This document shows positions 18,405 to 27,861 of a DNA stretch of 64,000 nucleotides, one piece after another. The notes under the pieces were generated by a model that did not search any database, had not been told where the DNA came from, and saw nothing but the letters and a program-made list of their open reading frames with translations. Made by a program: the position numbers and the translations under genes. The stretch is from Serratia odorifera. Lineage in GTDB: Bacteria; Pseudomonadota; Gammaproteobacteria; Enterobacterales; Enterobacteriaceae. The stretch covers positions 3,968,001-4,032,000 of the forward strand of contig NZ_LR134117.1 of assembly GCF_900635445.1 (NCBI RefSeq), given 5' to 3'. Each line of letters starts with the position of its first letter. The stretch's first letter is position 1.

Positions 18405-19010
18405 ATGAATACGCTTGATGCCATTGCCCAACGCCGGGCAACCAAACAGTTTGATCGCCAGCATCAGATGACGCTGGCAGAGAAAAAAGCGCTGTTGAAC
18501 ATTGCGCTGCAAAATGCGCCCAGTGCGTTCAACTTGCAGCATTGGCGGCCGCTGCTGGTTGAAGATGCGGCGCAGCGCGCAGCGATCCGCGAAGTTGCCT
18601 GGAATCAGGCCCAGGTGACCGATGCGTCGATGCTGGTGGTGCTATGCGGTGATTTATCCAGTTGGCAATCGCAGGTAAAAACCGTTTGGGGTGAAGCGGC
18701 AGAGCCGGTGCAACAGTTTATGTACCCGGCCATCGACCAGTATTACCGCGACAAACCGCAGGTGCAGCGTGATGAAATCATGCGCAGCAGCGGTATTTTC
18801 GCCCAGACGCTGATGCTGGCCGCCAAGGCGCAGGGTTATGACTCCTGCCCGATGGACGGTTTTGACTTTGAGGCGGTCGGCGCGCTGATCAACAAACCGG
18901 ATCATTATCAGATCGCGCTAATGGTAGCGATCGGCAAAGGCGTCAGCGAACCGTACCCACGCATCGGCAAACTGCCTCTCGATCAACTGGTCGGCATCGA
19001 TCGTTTCTGA
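18405..19010 (+). CDS. Nitroreductase-family NAD(P)H-dependent flavoprotein
   Basis: 201-residue FMN oxidoreductase of the nitroreductase family. It has the N-terminal RRATKQFD, then APSAFNLQHWRPLLVED with the FMN-contacting SxxNxQ pattern, and AAKAQGYDSCPMDGFD. The end LPLDQLVGIDRF is typical of the NfnB/YdgI-like group. The short upstream stretch contains three loose copies of AGACATAA just before GGAAAATC-ATG. The substrate (quinone, nitro compound or other) cannot be told from sequence. Confidence 0.87.
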   Translation: MNTLDAIAQRRATKQFDRQHQMTLAEKKALLNIALQNAPSAFNLQHWRPLLVEDAAQRAAIREVAWNQAQVTDASMLVVLCGDLSSWQSQVKTVWGEAAEPVQQFMYPAIDQYYRDKPQVQRDEIMRSSGIFAQTLMLAAKAQGYDSCPMDGFDFEAVGALINKPDHYQIALMVAIGKGVSEPYPRIGKLPLDQLVGIDRF

Positions 19011-19023
19011 TCGTCTATCTAAG

Positions 19024-19047
19024 GGTATCGGGTTGCTGCCCGATACC
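19024..19047. terminator. Hairpin between convergent genes
   Basis: GGTATCGGG/CCCGATACC with a 6-base loop lies midway between the nitroreductase and srfC stop codons, in the place of a shared terminator. The T-run is weak. Confidence 0.55.
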
Positions 19048-19055
19048 GCTTTGCA

Positions 19056-21227
19056 TTACGCCAACGCCTCGCTCAGCGCCGTCAGGCGCGCTCGCAGTTG
19101 GTTATCCAGTGAGCTGGCGGCATCATGACCGTCATTTTGCTCGATCAGGGCATCTAACCCCACCAGCCAGTCATAGATATAAAACGCCGCGCCGTTGACC
19201 GGCGTTGCCGCCAATTGCGTTAAACGCGCTGGACGGGCAGTATCCAGCTGGGCTACAGAGACAAAGATCGGCTGTCCGTGATGGATACGACTGGCCGGAC
19301 GCTGCGATGCCGGCAGATGTTGGAACCCCAGCCAGGCGACAAAATCACCCAGTACGCTTAACGCCTGAGATATTTGCCGATCGGCAGCGCTTCCTGCCGT
19401 CGCCAGACTGTGCCGCAGCTGAGCCGCCAGTTCCAGACGAAAGGCGGCATTAACCAGTTCATCCACCAGGAGATTCAGCGTGGTTTGATCCACCGCCAGC
19501 AGCTTGCGCACTGCGTCATGGTACGGCAAGGCGCGTAAATGGCCGATCCAGTCAGCGAACAGCGCATCGGCAAAGGCGTGATTGTCTGGCGTAACGTTTT
19601 GGCTGTGTGAGGCGTTGGTCAACAGATCCAACTCCACGCCAATACTGAACGGATCATCGACCGATGATCCGACGCTGCACGTTTGCCGCTGCAAACGGCG
19701 TAGCCGATCGCGCTCTGGCAACAGACGCTCCAGCAGTTCGCCGTGTACGCCGGTTCTGGCCTGCAGGGCCTTGAGCAGGTGCTGGGCGGTTTGTCGTCTC
19801 TGCCGCCCCTGACTCTCGGCCGATTGATGCCAACTGCCCAGCAACGTTTCACGTACCTCGCGTCTCAGCGCCTGCAATAACCCGCCAATGCGCTGACGCT
19901 GCGTGGTTGCCTTGGCCGCCGCGGCCAGGTAGGCCAGCATCCGTCGAATGTCGCTGGCATCCAGTGCCAATAGCGATCCCCATTGCGCGCCGCTGGCGCT
20001 CACATAACGCTGTACCGCGTCGTCCAGCTTTTTTTGCCCGGCCGAGGCGCGGTGATGGCTAAAGACCCACATCAGATCCGGTTTGCCATCGCCACACAGC
20101 GGCGGTTGCTCAGCCTGCTGGCGCTGTTGCCAATCGGTCAGCGCTTTACCGACCTCGGCAACGTCCTGATGCCGGGTGGTAGTGGAGCCGACCAGCAACA
20201 ACTGCGGTTGGCGACGATCGGTGCAATATGCCAGTTGGCAGGCCCGCTTGGCCTGCATCAACCGCTGTATCGGCGTCGAAGTGTCGCCGTCAACGCCGGC
20301 AGGAATGTCCAGAATATCCACCGGCTCGCTGAACGGATCGTTTTCAACCGGTTGGCTGAGGCACAGTTCAACGCTCAATAAGGCCAGTTCGGCCAATGAA
20401 AACGCCCGCCGATTGGCCTCATCGCCAGCCAACGTCGCGATCTGCACGCTGCTGTCCAGTGGGCTATTGAGGTGCGTTGCCAGGCTACCGTCAATGATGC
20501 CATCGAGGTACGGCAGTTCGCCTTTCATTAGCTGAATATGCCGGCTGCCGAGGCCGTGTAACGAGTGAGCCAGTTGGCGATATAGCCCGGTCAGCTGCGG
20601 CTGGCTGTTCCACAACGGCGAAAACAGCTGAGCACGGTGATCAATGCCCAGATAGGGCGCCAGGTTGCTCGCAGCCATCCAGAAAGCATTGGCCGGGGGC
20701 ATTTGCGGCCGATGGCGCAACAGCGCATCTCGCAGCGACGCTACGCAACGTGACGACATTCCCGCCACGGCCGCCGTCTGACGCCGCTGGCTTAACGCGG
20801 CCAGTTGCTGATTGAGCTGCTGCTCGTCCAGCGGCGGCGCGCCGGCGGTAATGAACAGCAGGGTGATCAGATCGGCCTCGGTCAACAGCGTGAGGCGTGG
20901 CGCGGCGATTGTCGCACTGTGACGGTAACGGAGCGTCAACGTCGGCTGCGCAACCTGCATCGTTTGACGTCCCAAAATGACAGCGAGTGACGCATTTTCT
21001 GCCTGAACGCGACCATAAATGCCAATGCTGAAAACATCGCTGGCCGCCTGCGCCAGCCGTTCGGCGTCGTGTTGGCAGCGTTGCAGCGCCAGTTGCAGGC
21101 GGTCGGCCTCGATAGCCAACCGCGCTGAGCGCTGCCGGGCGTGGTTCAACCAGTCGGCAAGGTTGCCAATCGTCAGTGCGGTTTGCCGTGCCTGCTGCAC
21201 CAGGGTATTGACGGTTAGTGGATTCAT
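19056..21227 (-). CDS. srfC: Putative virulence factor SrfC
   Basis: 723-residue SrfC-family protein, the third gene of srfABC. The N-terminus is helical (residues 1-65), followed by SIGIYGRVQAENASLAVILG (about 67-86). This looks like the P-loop region of a dynamin-like GTPase, but has ENA where GKS would be expected, so nucleotide binding may be lost. The rest is long and helix-rich with no signal peptide. The start is ATG 21227, which overlaps the srfB stop by four bases (ATGA). srfABC was first described as SsrB-regulated in Salmonella, but its biochemical role is not established. Confidence 0.85.
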   Translation of the reverse strand: MNPLTVNTLVQQARQTALTIGNLADWLNHARQRSARLAIEADRLQLALQRCQHDAERLAQAASDVFSIGIYGRVQAENASLAVILGRQTMQVAQPTLTLRYRHSATIAAPRLTLLTEADLITLLFITAGAPPLDEQQLNQQLAALSQRRQTAAVAGMSSRCVASLRDALLRHRPQMPPANAFWMAASNLAPYLGIDHRAQLFSPLWNSQPQLTGLYRQLAHSLHGLGSRHIQLMKGELPYLDGIIDGSLATHLNSPLDSSVQIATLAGDEANRRAFSLAELALLSVELCLSQPVENDPFSEPVDILDIPAGVDGDTSTPIQRLMQAKRACQLAYCTDRRQPQLLLVGSTTTRHQDVAEVGKALTDWQQRQQAEQPPLCGDGKPDLMWVFSHHRASAGQKKLDDAVQRYVSASGAQWGSLLALDASDIRRMLAYLAAAAKATTQRQRIGGLLQALRREVRETLLGSWHQSAESQGRQRRQTAQHLLKALQARTGVHGELLERLLPERDRLRRLQRQTCSVGSSVDDPFSIGVELDLLTNASHSQNVTPDNHAFADALFADWIGHLRALPYHDAVRKLLAVDQTTLNLLVDELVNAAFRLELAAQLRHSLATAGSAADRQISQALSVLGDFVAWLGFQHLPASQRPASRIHHGQPIFVSVAQLDTARPARLTQLAATPVNGAAFYIYDWLVGLDALIEQNDGHDAASSLDNQLRARLTALSEALA

Positions 21228-24163
21228 GTGTTGAAGACGCTCCCGCTGTCGATCCAATAGTGCGTCGCGCCGGCACCGCCGGCGGCCAGGGTATTAAGCC
21301 TGAGCTGCAACTGTTGCAAGGGAACCGGCGTGCCATCCGCCAGTACGGCATCCGCCAGTTCAAAACGCTCACCGTCCACCACCCGCAGCCGCAGATGCAA
21401 AACGTCGTTGCTGGCCAGGCGACGTGCCAGCTGCGCATCGACGATGCTCAGGTTATACAGTGGCGTTGCCGGCCAGCGATCGTTGTCCAGCTGCCGAAAA
21501 CCCAGTTGTAGCGGGCCACGCAGCGGAAAGCGCGCTGCGTCGAGCATAAACTCGGCCGCATCCAGATCGATATCACGGTAATACACGTTGTCGGCGGTGA
21601 GCGCCTGCTGTGCATCCAGCATGCCGAGATAGCGAATGGTGCTATAAGGCTGAAAATCACCGGCCTTGAAATAGAAACTGCCCAGACGCAGATCAAGCGC
21701 CAGCAGGCAGAGCATCGCGCCAACCGCCGCGGTGGATTTTGGATTTTCAATCTTTCCCTGGTGGTGGAACGGATACCAACTACTGGTGTGGTAACCGTCC
21801 AGTGAGACGATGCGGTTGGCCGGTAGCGGCTGCAAATGACGCAGCAACGCCTGCACGCCCGGCAGGCGGCATGGGCGTCCGCTGAGCAGCAATACATCAC
21901 AACCGTAATGTGCGACCACTTCTGCCAGCGCGCGCAGACAGGCGGCGATGCGCATCTTGCCGTTCAGGAATGCCACGTGCAGTTGATGCAGCGGCAGCAA
22001 CAGCGGCGTTTGCAGAATATCGAATGTGGCGGCATCAGCCGGTAGCTGACGTTGCGTTTCACCGTTGATGAACGTCAGTACGCCGGTGGTGGGTAACTGG
22101 GGCAACAGTTCGCCAAAGGTTGCCGCCAGTTCCGTATGCCGGTCGAGCGGATCGTATTGTTCATAAGCCTGTAAAATGGCGTGACCGAGCGGTATAAACA
22201 GCTGCAAAGCCGTTTGCTGCCGACGGGCGGAAAATCCGTCCAGACGGCCTTGGCTGCCGAACAGTTTGTCCATCAGCGCGGCGGGTTGCGCGACGCCAGC
22301 CTGTTGCAGTGCCCGTTGTACCGCCGGCAGCAGGTATTGCTGGATCACATCGAGCAGAATATCGTCGCCGGCCATTTTAAAGCCCTCGCGAAACAGCAGG
22401 TTTGGCACGATTTTCACGTTATGCCCCACACCGTCATCGAGAGAAAACTGGGTGATGGACAAATCGCTGGTGCCGCCACCAATGTCAATCGAGGCGATGC
22501 GCAGCGCTTTACCGTGCTGCGCTGCAGGGCGGTCTGGCCGCGCCATGCTGGCAAAAAACGCCGCGCTGTGGCCGGCAAAATTCAACTGTGTCTCATTGTA
22601 GAGATACACCAGTTGGCCACAGGTGGCCTCATCCCACGCCATCTGCACCTGTGGCACCGGCAGTTTACCGGCGTTTTGTTGCGCCAGGCTGGTGAAGGGC
22701 GCATCCACCGGGTGCCAGCCCTGTGCTTTCCACACCAGGCCAATGGCATCGTGCATGCGGCGGCGGAACAGTTCACGCTCCGGTTTTGGCATCGCACAGG
22801 GCAGCGTGAGAATGATATTACGTAATTGCCGTGGCGCGTTGCCGTGCGGCATTTTCAACCGTTGACCAACGCTGTTGATTTGCATCAGCACCTGTGCCAG
22901 CAGTTCGCTGAGCATCAGCGTCATGATCGCGCTACGGCTGTAGCTGGCGCTGAATACCGGCAACCGCTCCTCGGCCGCCAGATTAAACAGTGGCTGCCCC
23001 TGGTCATTGAGCAGATGCGCCAGCGGTGCGGCAGCGGCCATCGGTTCCTGCGGCATATTGAAGCGCCAGCCATGGGGATAGCGCTCCTCGTCCCACAGAT
23101 AGCGGCGTGGACTGGAAAGACCGGTTGCGCCTTCGGTGCCCTGGCGCCGGGCCGCCAGTCGGCTGGCTTCACTGCCGACACGCATCATCGAGGGCCAGCA
23201 AAATGCCTGTTCACGGCCACTCTGGAATGAAAACTGCGCTTTGCCAAACTCGGCCGGCGCAAACTCGGCACGACTGTCAAACTGCGCCTGGTACAGGTAC
23301 TGCGGCTGCGCCAGGTCGCGCAGTTGCAGTTCGTAGGTATGTTTCAGCCCGTCACTTTCCTCTGGATGATCCTCAACCATAATGCCGCAGGTATGCGAGT
23401 TGCCGACATCAAGGATCAGATCGACTGCCACCGCCGGCGCCTGCGCTGACGGGGCGATCAGTCTGATTTGCGGCAATTGCAGGCGGTCGCCGAACATCGC
23501 CAGCAGGTTAAGGTAATGTGCCTGATATTCAAACAGCTTCAGCGCGTTGCGTAGCGCCGCTTCACTGCGTTGCTCGAGGGCAACGGCCTGCTGAACAAAG
23601 GTTTCCCGCAGCCAGCCGTCAACCCAGGTCAAATCGAGAAACGGATCCAGATCGCGGCTATGGTGCGCCAGGGCGAAACTCAGCCCGGCGCTGACGTCAT
23701 GGTCGGTGGGCGCCAGCGGCGCTTCGGCGGCATCCAGCACCTGGGTGTCAAATGCCAGGGTGATACGCCAGCGGTTACCGTCACTATCGCTATCTTCCAG
23801 CCGGGTAATGCGCAGCCGCGCCCAATTATCCGGTCCGGCCAGCAAGCCGCTTGCTGGGTTGAAGCGCAAGAACGGCAGCGGCAACCATTGGTTGTTCAGC
23901 AGGTGGAGTGAATACTCCAGCGGAAAACGCAATTCCGGCCGCACCATTTCCGGCGGCTCTCCTGGCACATTGGCCAGCAGATACCTGCCGTGCACTGTGT
24001 CGAACGCCAGTCGCAACAGCGGGCCGTTAGCGGTTTTGCGCACAAACGCGCCGGGCAATTCCGGCAGGACGGTGGCGGCAGGCAACCCAAAATCGAGGAA
24101 CTGTATGCCGCTGTCTTGAATCAGCGTGATTCGTGCGGGGTAGTCGGTCAAAGTCGCCAGCAT
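21224..24163 (-). CDS. srfB: Virulence factor SrfB with Hsp70/actin-like ATPase motifs
   Basis: 979-residue SrfB-family protein. A likely ATPase fold of the actin/Hsp70/sugar kinase type shows three motifs in order: LDVGNSHTCGIMV (phosphate 1, about 251-263), SIDIGGGTSDLSI (phosphate 2, about 557-569) and VLLLSGRPCRLPGVQ (adenosine, about 756-770). The ATG at 24163 overlaps the srfA stop (TAATG). The three genes are translationally coupled, so the products probably form one complex in fixed ratio. What the ATPase acts on is unknown. The fold call is my reading of the motifs. Confidence 0.86.
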   Translation of the reverse strand: MLATLTDYPARITLIQDSGIQFLDFGLPAATVLPELPGAFVRKTANGPLLRLAFDTVHGRYLLANVPGEPPEMVRPELRFPLEYSLHLLNNQWLPLPFLRFNPASGLLAGPDNWARLRITRLEDSDSDGNRWRITLAFDTQVLDAAEAPLAPTDHDVSAGLSFALAHHSRDLDPFLDLTWVDGWLRETFVQQAVALEQRSEAALRNALKLFEYQAHYLNLLAMFGDRLQLPQIRLIAPSAQAPAVAVDLILDVGNSHTCGIMVEDHPEESDGLKHTYELQLRDLAQPQYLYQAQFDSRAEFAPAEFGKAQFSFQSGREQAFCWPSMMRVGSEASRLAARRQGTEGATGLSSPRRYLWDEERYPHGWRFNMPQEPMAAAAPLAHLLNDQGQPLFNLAAEERLPVFSASYSRSAIMTLMLSELLAQVLMQINSVGQRLKMPHGNAPRQLRNIILTLPCAMPKPERELFRRRMHDAIGLVWKAQGWHPVDAPFTSLAQQNAGKLPVPQVQMAWDEATCGQLVYLYNETQLNFAGHSAAFFASMARPDRPAAQHGKALRIASIDIGGGTSDLSITQFSLDDGVGHNVKIVPNLLFREGFKMAGDDILLDVIQQYLLPAVQRALQQAGVAQPAALMDKLFGSQGRLDGFSARRQQTALQLFIPLGHAILQAYEQYDPLDRHTELAATFGELLPQLPTTGVLTFINGETQRQLPADAATFDILQTPLLLPLHQLHVAFLNGKMRIAACLRALAEVVAHYGCDVLLLSGRPCRLPGVQALLRHLQPLPANRIVSLDGYHTSSWYPFHHQGKIENPKSTAAVGAMLCLLALDLRLGSFYFKAGDFQPYSTIRYLGMLDAQQALTADNVYYRDIDLDAAEFMLDAARFPLRGPLQLGFRQLDNDRWPATPLYNLSIVDAQLARRLASNDVLHLRLRVVDGERFELADAVLADGTPVPLQQLQLRLNTLAAGGAGATHYWIDSGSVFNT

Positions 24164-25413
24164 TATTTTTTCTCGCGCGTCATCATCATGGGATAGTCGG
24201 TTTGGTTGCCGTAGCGGCCGATACATTGCGCGGCGGCGTCGTCGCCCATCGGCGTACAGATCAGCTCCGGCAGTTGATAGCGTGAACCGTCGCTGCAGCG
24301 TGCCGGAGTACGGCTGTTGATCACCAGATTGCCGGATTGCATCAACCCGGCCTCAACGTTGACGCTGCAACGCACACCGTCGGCCTGCGTCAGGTTGGCC
24401 GTCCCTTTGCCGTGATACAACCGATAGCGCAGAGTGGGCAGTTTGCCGGTCAGCGGGCTGTCGACCGCCGGCCGCGCGCGCCATTTACCGTCAAGAAAAC
24501 GGTTGGATCCGGCCCTGACCGCCGCGGTAGGCATCACCAGCGCATGTTTATCGTGCGGCGTGGCGATCTGGACCTGGGGCACAGGTGGCATCACCGTGGC
24601 GGCTGCCAGCGGTAGCTGGAGCGGCGGCAACGCAACGGATGTTTTGTCTGGTATCGCTGGCGCCGCGCGTGCCGCCACCGTGACGGGTGCGGGTGTAGAC
24701 GGCCAACTGCGCAGCGCCAGCGTTATCACCAGCGCCAACATGACGGCCAACGCCAAAAGCCAACGCCACCGGCGCTTAGCGCTCCCCATTACGGGCGCGA
24801 CAACCGCCGCCGGCGTGGCTGGGATCATCTCGGATGGCGGAGGAACCGCGGATACTGACGGCGGTAATGGCGGCGGCAGGTCGGTAGGCGCCAGGGACCT
24901 CTCTTCGGGCGCAGGGCGCAGACAGGCAAACATGTCATTGCACGGCACACCCTGGTGGCGGATGAAGCCCCAAAAGGTCAGTACCGGTTTGCCATCCACC
25001 AGAAAAACGTGCTGGGCATCAGGAATCTGCAATGCATGGTCGAGCAGGGCGGCGAACAGCCTGTGCGCCGGGTTGGCAGAAGCCAACGCCCGCTGGCTCA
25101 GCGTGGCGACCGCGCTGCGGCCGGCGTCGAGAACCTGCAATGCCGCCTGACGCTGCGCCAGGCTGGCGGCTTGCCAACCGATCGCCGTCCCGGCGAAAGG
25201 GGCATACCAGTCGATGCGATCGCCGGTTTGATTAACTTGAGGAATGGCCAGCATCTGCGCTACCGCAGGCTGATTTTGCAGGCGCAGCGCTTCGCGCAAC
25301 GGCTGCGCCAGGGTATAAACCGGTTGCCCATTTTCCCCCAGGGCCACCACGTCGTGCAAACTGCCACTGCGTAAAAAGGGTTTTGTCACGCCACCAGAAC
25401 CTTGGATAAACAT
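24163..25413 (-). CDS. srfA: SrfA-family membrane-anchored protein
   Basis: 416-residue protein, first gene of srfABC. Residues 1-165 form a cytoplasmic domain (RSGSLHDVVALGENGQPVY, then DAQHVFLVDGKPVLTFWGF). A proline-rich linker near 172-205 follows, then the basic RRWRW and one membrane segment near 217-236. The last 180 residues would be periplasmic (RYRLYHGKGTANLTQADGVRC, split here by position near 340-360). This topology would place the SrfB/SrfC partners at the inner face of the membrane. No catalytic motif is seen. Confidence 0.83.
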   Translation of the reverse strand: MFIQGSGGVTKPFLRSGSLHDVVALGENGQPVYTLAQPLREALRLQNQPAVAQMLAIPQVNQTGDRIDWYAPFAGTAIGWQAASLAQRQAALQVLDAGRSAVATLSQRALASANPAHRLFAALLDHALQIPDAQHVFLVDGKPVLTFWGFIRHQGVPCNDMFACLRPAPEERSLAPTDLPPPLPPSVSAVPPPSEMIPATPAAVVAPVMGSAKRRWRWLLALAVMLALVITLALRSWPSTPAPVTVAARAAPAIPDKTSVALPPLQLPLAAATVMPPVPQVQIATPHDKHALVMPTAAVRAGSNRFLDGKWRARPAVDSPLTGKLPTLRYRLYHGKGTANLTQADGVRCSVNVEAGLMQSGNLVINSRTPARCSDGSRYQLPELICTPMGDDAAAQCIGRYGNQTDYPMMMTREKK

Positions 25414-25526
25414 AAACGGCGAGTATAAATACCGGCGCTGAAATCAAAGCCGGGAGCAAAGGCTAAAAGCGCCATCTATTTTATCCATCAGCGTGATGGC
25501 ATTAGGTGTGACGCTGCGATTAGAGA

Positions 25527-25840
25527 GTGCTGGATACCGCGCTGGAAGAACGTTTTGATCGTATCACCCGCATGGCGCGACGTTTGTTTCGAGTACCGAT
25601 TGGGTTGGTCACGCTGGTTGATGAGAACCGGCAGTGGTTCAAGGCCTACTGCCGGTTGGCCACGCAGGAAACGTCGCGCGCACCGTGCGATACCGACTGG
25701 GCTTTTCCTACGGCATCGTCGAGTTTGATCCACCACAGCCGCAGGGGCTTGATCGGTGACTGGCTGCCGGTGATGCCCTGATGTACCAACGGAAAAAACC
25801 ACGGCGCATCGCTGAAGCCTGGCCGTCACTGCGCCAGTAA
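25527..25840 (+). pseudogene. Remnant of a GAF-GGDEF diguanylate cyclase gene with its middle deleted
   Basis: The front encodes the start of a GAF domain (LDTALEERFDRITRMARRLF, VPIGLVTLVDENRQWFKAY). From about 25685 another frame encodes the very end of a GGDEF domain (LGFSYGIVEFDPPQPQGLDR, then after an in-frame TGA, LAAGDALMYQRKKPRRIAEAW), stopping at TAA 25838-25840. The second half of the GAF domain and the GGDEF active site are absent. About 300 bp remain of an expected gene near 1 kb. It overlaps the end of the convergent lysR gene by 15 bp. Confidence 0.8.
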
Positions 25841-26743
25841 TTGTACCAGACTGCTACGTAACCATTGCAGCGCCGGCTCCTGCTCGCGACGGCGATGCCA
25901 CAGCATGGCGACCTCAAACTTTGCGATTTCCAGCGGCAATTCACTGGCGCACAGGCCAAAATGTTGGCGCCAACTGGGTTCCAGCCCATCCGGCACGGTA
26001 GCGAAGGTTGGCGTACGTTGCAGCATTAGCGGTAACGTCGCAAAGTGCGGCGTGGTGTAACGGACCCGTCGCCGATGCCCCAACAACGCCAGTTGGCGGT
26101 CAATAATGCTGCTGTTGGCGTCGCGATAGGACACCAACAGATGCTCGCCGCGGGTATAGGCCTCCAACGTCAATGGCAGCCTGGGCTGCCATTGCGCCGG
26201 ATGCCAAAAGGTTTTGTAGCCCATTACCGCCAATACCTGTCGCCGTAGACCCTGTGCGGCGCCGTCCGCCACCGAAATGGCCAGATCGATGCGATCCTGC
26301 TCCAGCGCGTCGCCATCCTGAAACGGATCGGTTGCCACCACGTTGAGCGTGATGCCAGGGGCGTGCTGATGCAGCAGTTCGAACAGCGGTGGCATCAGCC
26401 AGCTTTCCACCCAGTCGGTGATACCGAGACGAAAGCTGTGCTGCGAACTGGCGGGGGAGAATTGTGGCTGCCGAAACAGCACCTGCTGCATGTTTTCCAT
26501 CAGCGGCGTCAGTTCGCGCACCAGGGCGTGGGCGCGCGGCGTCGGATCCATGCCGTTGGCCGAACGTACGAACAGTGGATCGTCGAACATGACACGCAGC
26601 CGTGCCAAAGCGCCGCTGACCGCCGGTTGACCAAGAAACAGTTTCTGAGCGGCGCGGGAGACACTGCCTTCACGATACAGCACCAGCAGAACCGTCAATA
26701 GATTCAGATCGATACGACTAAAATCATTTTCTCTGATATTCAC
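25826..26743 (-). CDS. LysR-family transcriptional regulator
   Basis: About 305 residues. The winged helix-turn-helix is near residues 8-65 (DLNLLTVLLVLYREGSVSRAAQKL, GQPAVSGALARLR, DPLFVRS), followed by a periplasmic-binding-like effector domain. It resembles the NodD/SyrM-like group with DLNLL starts. Candidate starts are TTG 26749 and GTG 26743, with no strong ribosome site for either. It is divergent from the secreted metallo-hydrolase gene at 26834, with an inverted repeat between them, so it probably controls that gene and itself. Confidence 0.86.
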   Translation of the reverse strand: MNIRENDFSRIDLNLLTVLLVLYREGSVSRAAQKLFLGQPAVSGALARLRVMFDDPLFVRSANGMDPTPRAHALVRELTPLMENMQQVLFRQPQFSPASSQHSFRLGITDWVESWLMPPLFELLHQHAPGITLNVVATDPFQDGDALEQDRIDLAISVADGAAQGLRRQVLAVMGYKTFWHPAQWQPRLPLTLEAYTRGEHLLVSYRDANSSIIDRQLALLGHRRRVRYTTPHFATLPLMLQRTPTFATVPDGLEPSWRQHFGLCASELPLEIAKFEVAMLWHRRREQEPALQWLRSSLVQLLAQ

Positions 26744-26749
26744 AATCAA

Positions 26750-26777
26750 TCCAATCGATTTGAATGATGTGATTGGA
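26750..26777. promoter_or_regulatory. Inverted repeat TCCAATC-N14-GATTGGA
   Basis: Perfect 7-bp arms with a 14-bp spacer in the 90-bp gap between the divergent lysR and metallo-hydrolase genes, where a LysR operator is expected. Confidence 0.5.
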
Positions 26778-26833
26778 CAATACGATAATCTCTGCCAACG
26801 TTAAAGCGATGTTTTTCCACCAACAGGATAGCT

Positions 26834-27778
26834 ATGAAATCATATTTAGTGCTGCCCGCCAGTCTACTGCTGGCAACCTCGCTGACCCACGCTGCCGATA
26901 CGCATCAGCAGGCGCCGGGATATTACCGTATGGCATTGGGCAAGCTGACGGTGACCGCGGTGTCCGACGGCACCATCACGCTGCCGCTGGAGAAATTGCT
27001 GCTGCCGATCGATCCGCAACGCTTAAAACAGCGAATGGCAGAGGACGCGATGACGCCACAAGCGGAAACCTCAATCAATACCTTCGTGATCGACGACGGC
27101 AAACAGCGGGTTCTGGTCGATACCGGCGCGGGGCAGTTGTTCGGCAATAACGGCGGCCATCTGTTAGCCAACCTGAAAGCGGCCGGTTACCCGGCGGAAA
27201 GCATCAATGCGGTGCTGGTGACCCACGTGCACGGCGATCATTCCGGTGGCCTGACGCTCAATGGCAAACCGGCATTCACCAATGCCGAGGTCTATGTCGA
27301 CAAACACGATCCTGATTTTTGGCTGGATAGTGCCAACCAGAGCAAAGTGGAAGCGGGGCAGCGCCATACCTTTAAACAATCTGCCGAGGTGTTAAAGCCG
27401 ATTATCGCCGCCGGCAAACTGAAAACCTTTACCGCGCCGGCCACCTTGCCTCTGGGCATACAGGCGCAGGCGGCCTATGGGCATACTCCGGGCAGCGTGA
27501 CCTATCGGGTGGAAAGCGCGGGGCAAACGCTGGTGCTGTGGGGGGATATCATCCATGCCAAGGCGGTACAGATGCCTGAGCCGCAGGTGGCGATTCATTT
27601 CGACGTCGATCGTCAGCAGGCCATCGCGACCCGCGAGCGTATTTTGGCGCAGGCTGCCAAACAGGGCTATTGGGTGGCGGCGGCGCATATTGCCTTCCCC
27701 GGTCTGGGGCATGTGCAAGCGCAAGGTCAGGGTTACCGTTGGGTACCGGTCAATTACAGCACCCAGTTAAATCCGTAA
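26834..27778 (+). CDS. Secreted metallo-beta-lactamase-fold hydrolase
   Basis: 314-residue MBL-fold protein with a signal peptide (LVLPASLLLATSLTHA, cleaved before ADTHQQ), so the enzyme is probably periplasmic. The zinc motif is THVHGDHSGG near residues 133-142. Further ligands lie in GHTPGSVTY and in LWGDIIHAKAV. It belongs to the quorum-quenching lactonase/YtnP-like branch rather than to true beta-lactamases. The substrate is unknown. Its expression is probably set by the divergent LysR protein. A terminator follows. Confidence 0.87.
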   Translation: MKSYLVLPASLLLATSLTHAADTHQQAPGYYRMALGKLTVTAVSDGTITLPLEKLLLPIDPQRLKQRMAEDAMTPQAETSINTFVIDDGKQRVLVDTGAGQLFGNNGGHLLANLKAAGYPAESINAVLVTHVHGDHSGGLTLNGKPAFTNAEVYVDKHDPDFWLDSANQSKVEAGQRHTFKQSAEVLKPIIAAGKLKTFTAPATLPLGIQAQAAYGHTPGSVTYRVESAGQTLVLWGDIIHAKAVQMPEPQVAIHFDVDRQQAIATRERILAQAAKQGYWVAAAHIAFPGLGHVQAQGQGYRWVPVNYSTQLNP

Positions 27779-27816
27779 TCCATCTATCGGGGGCAGAGCG
27801 CCCGCCGCAACACCCA

Positions 27817-27842
27817 CGGGGCCGTCCAACGGTCCCGCTTTT
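27817..27842 (+). terminator. Intrinsic terminator of the metallo-hydrolase gene
   Basis: CGGGGCCGT/ACGGTCCCG pair with one G-U, a 3-base loop, and CTTTTCCTT after it, 39 bp beyond the stop. Confidence 0.65.
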
Positions 27843-27861
27843 CCTTCATTCGCTGCATCTT

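Noticed and set aside
19056..25413. Plus-strand reading frames across srfABC
   Set aside because: Long open frames opposite GC-rich genes are common. These show biased composition, no ribosome sites and no domain motifs, while the minus-strand genes have overlapping starts and known families.
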